This document shows, piece after piece, positions 1 through 6,234 of a DNA stretch of 13,422 bases (positions within the stretch are counted from its first letter, which is position 1; each line of letters opens with the position of its first letter). Origin of the DNA: Oscillospiraceae bacterium (lineage in GTDB: Bacteria > Bacillota > Clostridia > Oscillospirales > Acutalibacteraceae); NCBI GenBank assembly GCA_031273775.1, contig JAISRF010000171.1:1-13422 (forward strand). The letters run 5' to 3'. A program made the translations under genes and the position numbers. The notes beneath the pieces were generated by a model that had not been told where the DNA came from, did no database searches, and was given only the letters and a program-made list of their open reading frames with translations.

Positions 1-1372
1 CGGTAAAAATCCCGAACAATTTTACGATGACAGCGCCATTCACATGGTGCGGGACAATTCAAAGTGCATTCTTTGCCGCCGCTGTGTCGCCGCTTGCAAA
101 CAACAACAGGTGGGCGTAATCGGCGTGAACGATCGTGGGTTTGATACGCATATCGGCTGCGCGTTCGAGAAAAACCTGAACGAGGTGCCCTGCGTTTCCT
201 GCGGGCAGTGCGTGGTCAACTGCCCCACTGCCGCCCTCACCGAAAAGGACGATTCCAACAAGGTGTGGAAAGCGCTCAACGACCCGAACAAGAAGGTCAT
301 TGTGCAGACCGCGCCGTCCATCCGCGTTACGCTGGGCGAATGTTTTGGAATGCCGATTGGCACCGAGGTGACCGGAAAGATGGTCGCCGCGCTCCGCCGG
401 ATGGGCTTTTACAAGGTGTTTGACACCGATTTAGCGGCGGATTTGACCATTGTGGAGGAAGCCAACGAGTTTATTGAGCGGGTGCAAAACGGCGGCAAGC
501 TGCCCATGATTACCTCCTGCTCACCCGGCTGGATTAAATACGCCGAGTATTATTATCCGGATCTAATGTCCAACCTGTCCACCTGCAAATCGCCACAGCA
601 GATGTTCGGCGCGATCACCAAAACGTGGTACGCAAAGAAAAACGGCATAGACCCGAAAGACATTGTAGTGGTGGGGATTATGCCCTGCACCGCCAAAAAG
701 TTCGAGGTGCAGCGCGCCGACCAGTCCGCTACCGGCGAATTCCCCGACTGTGACATCGCTCTCACCACCCGTGAGCTGGGACGTATGATCAGCCGCGCGC
801 ATATTGATTTCGTGAATCTGCCCGATGAAGAGTTCGACGACCCGATGGGCGAATCCACAGGCGCGGGCGTTATCTTCGGTGCGACCGGCGGCGTGATGGA
901 AGCGGCACTCCGCACGGCGGCGGAAACCCTGACCGGCAAGCCACTGGAATCCGTTGATTTCAAAGATGTGCGCGGCACGGACAGCGTGAAGGAGGCCACC
1001 TACGACATTGCCGGAATCAAGGTGAACGTGGCGGTAGCCAGCGGGCTTTCCGCGGCGCACAAAGTGCTGGAAAAGGTGAAGAGCGGTGAAGCGAATTACC
1101 ACTTTATTGAGATTATGGGGTGTCCCGGCGGCTGCGTAAACGGCGGCGGCCAGCCCATTCAGCACGCCGTGACCCGAAGCTTTGTGGATTTGAAATCAAA
1201 GAGGGCGGCGGCGCTGTACGCGGCGGATGTGAATAAAAAAGTCCGAAAATCCCACGAAAATCCCAAAATCAAGGTGCTGTACGACGAACTGCTGGAAAAG
1301 CCCGGCAGCCACGCGGCGCACAAAATTCTGCACACCAGTTATGTGGATCGGTCGAATGATGTGCTGAAGTAA
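1..1372 (+). CDS. hndD: [FeFe]-hydrogenase catalytic subunit, HndD-like (5' end outside window)
   Basis: Reversible H2 production/oxidation at a cytoplasmic H-cluster, normally as part of an NAD(P)- and ferredoxin-linked multi-subunit enzyme. The frame is open from base 2, so the start and the usual N-terminal 2Fe-2S and His/Cys 4Fe-4S domains lie upstream; the ATG at 44 is internal. Two 4Fe-4S motifs are visible: CILCRRCVAAC (65-97) and CVSCGQCVVNC (191-223). H-cluster motifs follow: L1 TSCSPGW (512-532), L2 MPCTAKKFE (680-706), L3 EIMGCPGGCVNGGGQP (1109-1156). The C-terminal small-subunit-like tail (SHENP...LYDELL...HKILHTSY) is complete. L1 has Ser where the classical motif TSCCPxW has a second Cys. 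The family call is very secure; the symbol is less so because the diaphorase partners are not in view. It converges on the corrinoid module. Confidence 0.95.
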   Translation, partial: GKNPEQFYDDSAIHMVRDNSKCILCRRCVAACKQQQVGVIGVNDRGFDTHIGCAFEKNLNEVPCVSCGQCVVNCPTAALTEKDDSNKVWKALNDPNKKVIVQTAPSIRVTLGECFGMPIGTEVTGKMVAALRRMGFYKVFDTDLAADLTIVEEANEFIERVQNGGKLPMITSCSPGWIKYAEYYYPDLMSNLSTCKSPQQMFGAITKTWYAKKNGIDPKDIVVVGIMPCTAKKFEVQRADQSATGEFPDCDIALTTRELGRMISRAHIDFVNLPDEEFDDPMGESTGAGVIFGATGGVMEAALRTAAETLTGKPLESVDFKDVRGTDSVKEATYDIAGIKVNVAVASGLSAAHKVLEKVKSGEANYHFIEIMGCPGGCVNGGGQPIQHAVTRSFVDLKSKRAAALYAADVNKKVRKSHENPKIKVLYDELLEKPGSHAAHKILHTSYVDRSNDVLK

Positions 1373-1390
1373 CTAAGCCCTTCACTTTTG

Positions 1391-1420
1391 GTTCCCCTCG
1401 TCTCTTTAGGCGGGGGGAAC
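1391..1420 (+). terminator. Hairpin after hydrogenase gene, probable terminator
   Basis: GTTCCCCTCG (1391-1400) pairs with CGGGGGGAAC (1411-1420) over 10 bp with one G-T wobble and a 10-nt loop, 18 bases after the hydrogenase stop. The following tract (TCTTCGCTTTCTCC) is pyrimidine-rich rather than a clean T run, so termination strength is uncertain. On the opposite strand no T tract follows, so it is assigned to the hydrogenase. Confidence 0.55.
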
Positions 1421-1449
1421 TCTTCGCTTTCTCCCGGAGGAGAGTTTTC

Positions 1450-1551
1450 ATGAAAAAGCGGTTTATATCTTTAATGTGGAGGAAAGACGACGCTAAAACA
1501 ATCAATATTTGCGATAAACACGTGGACGGTGTATTTTATTTGAACAGGTAG
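1450..1551 (+). CDS. Possible 33-residue small protein
   Basis: An ATG at 1450 follows a strong ribosome binding site (GGAGGAGAG at 1436-1444) and opens a 33-codon frame, beginning MKKRFISLMW and ending FYLNR, stop TAG at 1549-1551. The product is basic at the N terminus with a single Cys (ICDKH). It lies between the hydrogenase and the convergent DUF2284 gene and overlaps that gene's 3' end by 16 bases. No family is recognised. The site could equally be chance: GGAG-rich DNA here also forms a small inverted repeat (AACTCT/AGAGTT). Nothing else in the window supports translation. Confidence 0.3.
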   Translation: MKKRFISLMWRKDDAKTINICDKHVDGVFYLNR

Positions 1552-2081
1552 CAACCGGTATAAGTAATCGTCCGGGGGCCGTAGTGATAGCCCAGCCCGT
1601 TGTCGCCGCAAACCTCGCTGACAAAAAGCCCGAAGGCTTCCATAGACACCATGGTCTGTTCGGGCTTGCGGCAAGGTGAACCGGGGTAAGTACAGCGCTC
1701 GCACAAATTGCAACCGCCGTTGCCCAGCGCCAGCAGATGCCCAAATTCAGGCAGAAGCAACTTGCGGAAGGCTACCATCCGCTCTTTTTGCAAGACGCCC
1801 GCAGACGACATGCTTTCATAGTCAAAGTCGTCCTCCAGATCTGCGGTAGTTTGAACCAGCAATCCCCCGGTGTACAGGGCGATGGTTTTTTTATGCTCCT
1901 CCAGCTCACCGCAGCCTGGCGGACACACCCAACAGTTGTTAAAGGATTTGCATTTGTCGGCGGCGCACATATCCCGGACCTCCCGGCGGATCTTTAGGCT
2001 GGTCGGGTCAAGAGGCGCGGCGTGGGAAAAGCCGAAGTCAAGCGCGCGTTTTACAAGGGTGTTGATAGGTTCGCCGTTCAT
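1536..2081 (-). CDS. DUF2284 Cys-rich metal-binding protein
   Basis: Protein of 181 residues matching the DUF2284 'predicted metal-binding protein' pattern: an N-terminal Cys cluster C39-x4-C44-x5-C50-x2-C53-PPG-C57 and a second cluster C124-x2-C127-x2-C130-x6-C137, plus C158 and C177. Eleven cysteines in 181 residues suggest one or two Fe-S or other metal centres; no catalytic function is established for the family. The start is set by GGAGG at 2091-2087, giving 5 nt to the ATG at 2081; an adjacent in-frame ATG at 2084 is only 2 nt away, and the frame upstream overlaps the RACo gene. It follows the RACo gene by 22 nt on the same strand, so co-transcription is likely and a role in corrinoid redox or metal handling is inferred from position only. 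No membrane segment or signal peptide is seen. Confidence 0.85.
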   Translation of the reverse strand: MNGEPINTLVKRALDFGFSHAAPLDPTSLKIRREVRDMCAADKCKSFNNCWVCPPGCGELEEHKKTIALYTGGLLVQTTADLEDDFDYESMSSAGVLQKERMVAFRKLLLPEFGHLLALGNGGCNLCERCTYPGSPCRKPEQTMVSMEAFGLFVSEVCGDNGLGYHYGPRTITYTGCYLFK

Positions 2082-2103
2082 CATTTCCTCCGCAAAATTA
2101 AAA

Positions 2104-3771
2104 TTACAACGTGTTATGAATTGAATCAAACATCATATTCTCAATGTACTGTTCCATAAAAAACGGGTGGGTGGCAAGCTGGATTTCCTTAGTGACGTTT
2201 GCGATTTCGACTGCTTTTTCGCGGAGTCCGGCGTTCAGGGTCAGCTGTGCCGCGCCCGCCAGTGCGCTGTTTCCGGCCGAAACGGACCGGTCGCCCAGCG
2301 TTTTGGGAATCAGCCCGATTCCAATGGCGGATTCCGGACGGATATAACTCCCGAAGCCCCCGCTTAAATAAAGCGCCCGGACGTCATTTTCCGGCAGTCC
2401 GCCCTCGTGTATAAGAGTGGCAATGCCGGAAGCGATTGCCGATTTTGCCAATTGCAGCTTGCGGATATCCTGCTGAGTCAAGCTGATTCCGCTGTTGCCC
2501 AGAGGAAGCTCATCGTCATACGCCATGCCGGTTTCATCCATTAAACCCAGTTTCAAAAGTGTGTCCACCGCGCTGATTAAACCGGTGCCGCACACGCCGA
2601 CCGCTGGTTGACCGCCGATGGTGGAAAAGTAGATTTCCTTATAATCACCCTTTATCCGTGGAGTTCCGCGCGCCGCGGATTCGGGTGAGCGCAAAGCGCC
2701 GGGGATTGGCCGGACAAAATCAATCGCGCCGGGTAGGGCCGCCATCCCCGAGGAAATTTCCGCGCCCTCAAAGGCGGGGCCGGCGGCGGTGGCGCAGCAA
2801 AGCAGGCAACCGTTGGCGTTTATGGCCATTTCTCCGTTGGTGCCCACATCCACCAGCAGGGAATTTTCCCGGTCAGGCAAGCCCGAAGACAGGATTCCGC
2901 AGACAATATCGGGACCTACATATGCGGAAATGGCGTTTGGCAGGTACAGTCGGGCGGAAGTGAGCGCGGGAAAAAGCGAAACGGCGGGGAGGGTTTCCCC
3001 GAATCGGGTTTCCGGCTCAAACGGAACCACGCCTAATGACGCCACCGAATGCCCTGTCAGCAGGTGAAGCATGGTGGTGTTGCCGGTCACGCAAATCCGC
3101 CGAACCGCTTCAGGCGCGGCTCCGGCAACGGAAAGCGCATCGGCGATCAGCCGGCACAGCTGTCCGGTAATCGCGTCCCGCAAAGGCTCTGCGCCCAGCC
3201 GGTTTGCCGCATCGATTCTGGAGAGGACATCCGCGCCGAAAACCGTTTGACGGTTCCGCTCGCTTTTGTCGGCGAGAATCCGCCCGTCTCCAAGCCTTAA
3301 TACAATCACCGTGACCGTGGTCGTGCCGATATCAACCGCCACACCAAAATCTTCCGGGTGCTCCCCGTCGTAATTGAATTTTGAACTTATTAAATTGAAA
3401 ATTGGAAGACGCGGGCGCGGGGGGATGTCACCCGCAGGCGACCGGGGGAGAGGGGAGGGGGCACCGCAACGGCAGGGGGAGGCGACGGCGATGCGGCCAT
3501 CATCCTCCAAGGCCGCCAGAACCTCGCCGGAAATATGGCAAAAACAGGCAAGCCGCCGTACATAACCCGGCGCGGGCGGCGTTTTTTCGGGCAGCCGAGC
3601 CAGCAGTATCTTTTCTTCCTCGGACACCTCATCTGCCGCGCCGGACACAAAAACGGCGCATTTTCCGCAGGAGCGCCGCCCGCCGCAAGGCATGGACAAC
3701 GGGACGCCCGCCGCAAAAAGCGCATCGGACAACAACCCGCCGCCGCGAATTTTAACCGTTTCGAATTTCAT
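2104..3771 (-). CDS. RACo-type ATP-dependent corrinoid reductive activase (2Fe-2S + ASKHA ATPase)
   Basis: Reduces inactive Co(II) corrinoid proteins to Co(I) using a low-potential electron and ATP hydrolysis. The 555-residue product has an N-terminal plant-type 2Fe-2S domain (C29-x5-C35-x2-C38, fourth ligand C76 or C78), then a short linker, then the DUF4445/ASKHA ATPase from about residue 143: phosphate loop DIGTTTVTV, VTGNTTM, DVGTNGEMA, and a late SGGFGSYI motif. Characterised RACo is about 630 residues, and here the region between the ferredoxin and ATPase domains is short and of odd composition, including a 7-bp-periodic repeat read in frame (residues about 123-134). The start is the ATG at 3771 after AGGAGG with 5-nt spacing; longer in-frame extensions lack a site. 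It sits 80 nt after the PocR-AraC gene and 22 nt before DUF2284. The partner corrinoid protein is presumably the one at 5952-5320. 'Ferredoxin' labels often given to this family would be too vague. Confidence 0.92.
   Translation of the reverse strand: MKFETVKIRGGGLLSDALFAAGVPLSMPCGGRRSCGKCAVFVSGAADEVSEEEKILLARLPEKTPPAPGYVRRLACFCHISGEVLAALEDDGRIAVASPCRCGAPSPLPRSPAGDIPPRPRLPIFNLISSKFNYDGEHPEDFGVAVDIGTTTVTVIVLRLGDGRILADKSERNRQTVFGADVLSRIDAANRLGAEPLRDAITGQLCRLIADALSVAGAAPEAVRRICVTGNTTMLHLLTGHSVASLGVVPFEPETRFGETLPAVSLFPALTSARLYLPNAISAYVGPDIVCGILSSGLPDRENSLLVDVGTNGEMAINANGCLLCCATAAGPAFEGAEISSGMAALPGAIDFVRPIPGALRSPESAARGTPRIKGDYKEIYFSTIGGQPAVGVCGTGLISAVDTLLKLGLMDETGMAYDDELPLGNSGISLTQQDIRKLQLAKSAIASGIATLIHEGGLPENDVRALYLSGGFGSYIRPESAIGIGLIPKTLGDRSVSAGNSALAGAAQLTLNAGLREKAVEIANVTKEIQLATHPFFMEQYIENMMFDSIHNTL
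3370..3404. repeat. Heptamer-periodic AT-rich repeat inside RACo gene
   Basis: On the + strand the bases fall in five 7-mers: GTAATTG, AATTTTG, AACTTAT, TAAATTG, AAAATTG. The tract is strongly AT-rich within a GC-rich gene and is flanked by a G-run-rich stretch (3409-3480). In the gene's own frame it encodes FNLISSKFNY-like residues in the interdomain linker. It is interpreted as an in-frame insertion related to the other 7-bp repeats of this window; the relationship is by period and style rather than by identical sequence. Confidence 0.5.
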
Positions 3772-3851
3772 TACAACCTCCTGACCGGACACAACTCGCT
3801 CCCTGATGCGCGATTGAGAATTAAGGAATTTGCGCGGCAAAACAATAAGCG

Positions 3852-5123
3852 TTAACTATCACCCGCTCCTCGTCTGAATTGCGCGGGAGACATGCCGCAA
3901 ACGCGGGTGAAGATTTTGGTAAAATAGCTTTGATCGGTAAAGCCCGCCAAAGCCGCGACCTCGGCAATGGAAAGCTGCGGGTTGCGGAGCATTTCCCGGC
4001 TCTTTTCCACGCGGACAGCCTGTACATACTCGGTAAAACCTTGCCCCATCTCATCCTTAAAAATCGCGCTTAGATAACTGCACGAAATGCCCACCGCGTC
4101 CGCGACCTTTGCCAGCGTAATTTTATCGCCGAAATTCGCGCGGATGTAACGGGCCGATTTATATAAGGTGTCGGCGTGCTTAAAGCGGGTAAAATCAAAC
4201 ACATATCCCACAAAACGATTAAACACCGACACCAAAAAAGCCGAAACCTCGTCAATAACGGTGAACCGAGCCATGATGGCGGGAAAATTGCGGTTTTCTC
4301 CGAAAATCCGATCCGCGTCAGCCCCTCCCTCAATCGCCGCGCGGGAAAAAAGGGTAACCAGTTCCGCCGCACCTTGTGTAATTTTAGAAAAATCGCCCTC
4401 GCTGCCCAAATACAGCGCGCCTAACAGCCGGTTGATTAATTCCGACGCGCCTTGTCTGTCGCCGCGGCGAATCATTCGAACCAGCTGACGCTCCACCTCA
4501 ATGGGATAATCGCCGGACGGCTCGGTTAATGCGGAAACCGTTACTGAAGAAAAACCGCTGCCGTGAACGCCACGCAGTTCTTCAGGGCTTGTTTGTTCGC
4601 GTTGAAGCGTGTCGTTTTTGACGGCCGGTTCGAAAAGCGGAGTGGTTTGCTTGCCTTCATCCCGGAGTTTCCCGCCGGGAAGTCCCTGCGACAAAGAACG
4701 CGACAGCGCCGCCTGCACACGGGCAACCGCGCCAACCTCGGACGGGGAACGCACAGGAAGCCCGGCTATTTTCTCCCGCAATTCGCCGGAAAAATCGCCG
4801 AGCAAATCCTCCGGTTCGCCCATCACAACCGGTCCGGAGACCAGCGCGGTGACCGGAGCGGCGTTCTCGTAAATGAGCGTGGAGACAAAAACAAGGCTGG
4901 CGGGGCAGTAATATATGTATTGGCCGTCCCAGCGTTCAGCCTCATAGCACCCGTAATGATGGGATGTCCTGCCGTCACAAAGAGGGCAGTTTCCGCAAAA
5001 CGGATTAACGGCTCCGGGCAGAAAATCCCGTTCTGAAAACCCGAACACTGCGGTTGACATGCCAGTTGCCCCGCTGAAATCGGAAGCGAAGGCAAGAGGT
5101 TCCAAAGGCGCGGATTGTCGCAT
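3852..5123 (-). CDS. PocR-domain AraC-family transcriptional regulator
   Basis: Regulator of 423 residues. The N-terminal ~110 residues match a PocR sensory domain with C43-x2-C46-x2-C49, C59 and C73 (motif FCGNCPLCDG ... YYCPASLVFVSTLIYE). A less conserved middle follows, then a C-terminal AraC double helix-turn-helix (about 325-415) with ITLAKVADAVGISCSYLSAIFK and the second helix SIAEVAALAGFTDQSYFTKIFTR. PocR domains bind small ligands, and such regulators commonly control corrinoid-dependent methyltransferase or B12-dependent pathways; its position between a corrinoid protein and RACo fits that. The ATG at 5123 is preferred (GGGG at 5134-5131, 7-8 nt away); a GTG at 5129 is in frame but too near the site. 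It has its own promoter with an overlapping dyad, so autoregulation is plausible. No membrane segment is seen. Confidence 0.9.
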   Translation of the reverse strand: MRQSAPLEPLAFASDFSGATGMSTAVFGFSERDFLPGAVNPFCGNCPLCDGRTSHHYGCYEAERWDGQYIYYCPASLVFVSTLIYENAAPVTALVSGPVVMGEPEDLLGDFSGELREKIAGLPVRSPSEVGAVARVQAALSRSLSQGLPGGKLRDEGKQTTPLFEPAVKNDTLQREQTSPEELRGVHGSGFSSVTVSALTEPSGDYPIEVERQLVRMIRRGDRQGASELINRLLGALYLGSEGDFSKITQGAAELVTLFSRAAIEGGADADRIFGENRNFPAIMARFTVIDEVSAFLVSVFNRFVGYVFDFTRFKHADTLYKSARYIRANFGDKITLAKVADAVGISCSYLSAIFKDEMGQGFTEYVQAVRVEKSREMLRNPQLSIAEVAALAGFTDQSYFTKIFTRVCGMSPAQFRRGAGDS

Positions 5124-5155
5124 ATACACCGCCCCATGTCAGATGATAAATGTCA

Positions 5156-5173
5156 GTACAATTGGCATTGTAC
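5156..5173. promoter_or_regulatory. Perfect dyad over the -10 box: candidate operator
   Basis: GTACAAT (5156-5162) and ATTGTAC (5167-5173) form a perfect 7-bp inverted repeat around TGGC. The right half contains the -10 box of the leftward promoter for the PocR-AraC gene, about 33 bases upstream of its ATG. A repressor bound here would block RNA polymerase; the likely occupant (the AraC protein itself or another factor) is unknown. AraC proteins more often bind direct repeats, so a different dimeric factor is possible. Confidence 0.5.
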
Positions 5174-5195
5174 CCGTTCGGCGTGGAAAAGTCCA
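5167..5195 (-). promoter_or_regulatory. Promoter for the PocR-AraC gene
   Basis: Reading leftward: -35 TGGACT (5195-5190, 4 of 6 to consensus), a 17-base spacer, -10 TACAAT (5172-5167, 5 of 6). It lies downstream of the terminator of the corrinoid gene, which separates the two transcription units. Confidence 0.6.
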
Positions 5196-5204
5196 GCGGA
5201 AAAT

Positions 5205-5252
5205 ACAGGAAAAACTCAAAATAGGGCGGAGACGTACAGAAACCCCCGCCCT
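5205..5252 (-). terminator. Rho-independent terminator of the corrinoid protein gene
   Basis: On the minus strand, AGGGCGGGG (5252-5244) pairs with CTCCGCCCT (5231-5223) over 9 bp with one wobble and a 12-nt loop, followed by ATTTTGAGTTTTT. It stands about 70 bases after the corrinoid stop codon and before the promoter of the regulator. This is the clearest terminator in the window. Confidence 0.8.
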
Positions 5253-5319
5253 CCAAGATCAATTTACTCCGTTAAGCAGTACACACCAAAAGCCCAACCT
5301 CTAACCTTTGAGGTCTATT

Positions 5320-5952
5320 TTATGAAACGAGCGACTTTGCCAGATCCGCGGCGGAAGCGGCGTCCGCGCTGTAACCGTCCGCGCCGATTTGGTCGGCGAA
5401 GGCCTTGGTAATCGGCGCGCCGCCGATAATGACTTTAACGGTATCGCGTACGCCGGCGTCCTCCAGAGCTTTTATAATCTCGCCCTGCTGCCCCATGGTG
5501 GTGGTGAGCAGCGCCGAAAGCGCCACAACGTCCGGTTTATGCTCCTTGACCGCCGCCACAAACTGCTCTCCGGAAACGTCCACGCCCATGTCAATCACCG
5601 CAAATCCGGCGCCCTCCAGCATTATTTTTACCAGATTCTTACCAATATCATGCAAATCACCCTTCACGGTTCCCAAAACGACTTTGCCTCTGGACTCCAC
5701 TCCTTCCTCGGCCAGACGGGCTTTCAAAATTTCGGTGCCCTTGTTGAGTGCGCGGGCGGCGATTAACACTTCCGGCACAAATACTTCGTTGTTTTTAAAG
5801 CGTTCGCCCAGCACACCCATGCCGTCTAACAAGCCTTTATCCAACAGTTCCTGCGCGGAGAGTCCTTCGCTCAGCCCTTCCTCCACCAGCGCGGTTACAT
5901 CCTTTGCGCGGCCTTTCTGCACGGCCTCAGACAAGCTTTCCAAAACTGACAC
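5320..5952 (-). CDS. Corrinoid-binding protein of the MttC/MtbC/MtaC type
   Basis: Methyl-carrier protein for a corrinoid-dependent methyltransferase system: a cobalt-bound methyl group is accepted from a substrate-specific methyltransferase and passed on. The 210 residues show the usual two-part build: an N-terminal helical cap (about 1-85, with GLLDGMGVLGERF and FVPEVL) and a Rossmann B12-binding domain with GDLHDIGKNLV (D99-x-H101-x2-G104, H101 the lower cobalt ligand), SALLTT (146-151) and GG at 177-178. The start is a GTG at 5952, 6 bases after GGAGGAG. It is transcribed alone and ends at a terminator; downstream lie its presumed regulator and reductive activase. No methyltransferase gene accompanies it here, so the substrate (methylamines, betaines, methoxy compounds or other) cannot be read from the window. 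Methionine-synthase fragments are an unlikely alternative given the free-standing two-domain length. Confidence 0.94.
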   Translation of the reverse strand: MSVLESLSEAVQKGRAKDVTALVEEGLSEGLSAQELLDKGLLDGMGVLGERFKNNEVFVPEVLIAARALNKGTEILKARLAEEGVESRGKVVLGTVKGDLHDIGKNLVKIMLEGAGFAVIDMGVDVSGEQFVAAVKEHKPDVVALSALLTTTMGQQGEIIKALEDAGVRDTVKVIIGGAPITKAFADQIGADGYSADAASAADLAKSLVS

Positions 5953-6234
5953 TTTTTACTCCTCCAATTTGCTGTGGTTAAATGCATTACGCCACGTTCC
6001 ACACGACCGGATTTCATTACTTTCGTTTAGTATACCCGTCTGGCCGGAAGGTGTATAGCAAAACAATGCGAATTTTGGTAAAATATTATAATGAGCCTTC
6101 GAGGAAAATTGAGAACTTGGGATTTGAGCCGGCTCGGCCCGGCACTCAACTCGCCAATCTGCGTGTATAGCTCTTGGATTTCCGACCTATGCTCACGCTG
6201 CCGGTTACCCTTATCGTTCTCAAATATAGAGGAT
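5953..6234. other. Non-coding 282-bp region between nth and the corrinoid gene
   Basis: It holds the corrinoid promoter candidate near its left end and a GC-rich hairpin at 6124-6149: TTGAGCCGG pairs with CCGG-(CA bulge)-CTCAA around a CTCGGC loop. No T tract follows on either strand, so it is not an obvious terminator. The tract at about 6100-6126 has loose 7-base phrasing (AAATTGA, GAACTTG, GGATTTG) like the repeats elsewhere in the window. No gene, tRNA or riboswitch could be supported. Confidence 0.5.
6029..6057 (-). promoter_or_regulatory. Candidate promoter for the corrinoid protein gene
   Basis: Leftward -35 TATACA (6057-6052, 4 of 6), 17-base spacer, -10 TATACT (6034-6029, 5 of 6), about 77 bases upstream of the GTG start. 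No cobalamin-riboswitch hallmark was found in the leader. Confidence 0.45.

Noticed and set aside
553..1165. Long minus-strand reading frames opposite the hydrogenase
   Set aside because: They are antisense to a gene with clear family motifs, have no ribosome binding site and no recognisable protein features.
3772..3840. Longer N terminus for RACo
   Set aside because: The extension lacks a ribosome binding site, whereas AGGAGG lies properly before 3771 and the ferredoxin domain begins there.
5124..5129. GTG start at 5129 for the PocR-AraC gene
   Set aside because: Too close to the GGGG ribosome binding site; the ATG at 5123 has normal spacing.
5953..6100. Cobalamin riboswitch before the corrinoid gene
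   Set aside because: No B12-box-like motif or matching long structured leader was found.
6124..6185. tRNA-like segment on the minus strand (CTCAAATCCC resembling a T arm)
   Set aside because: No matching T stem, anticodon arm or acceptor pairing could be built.
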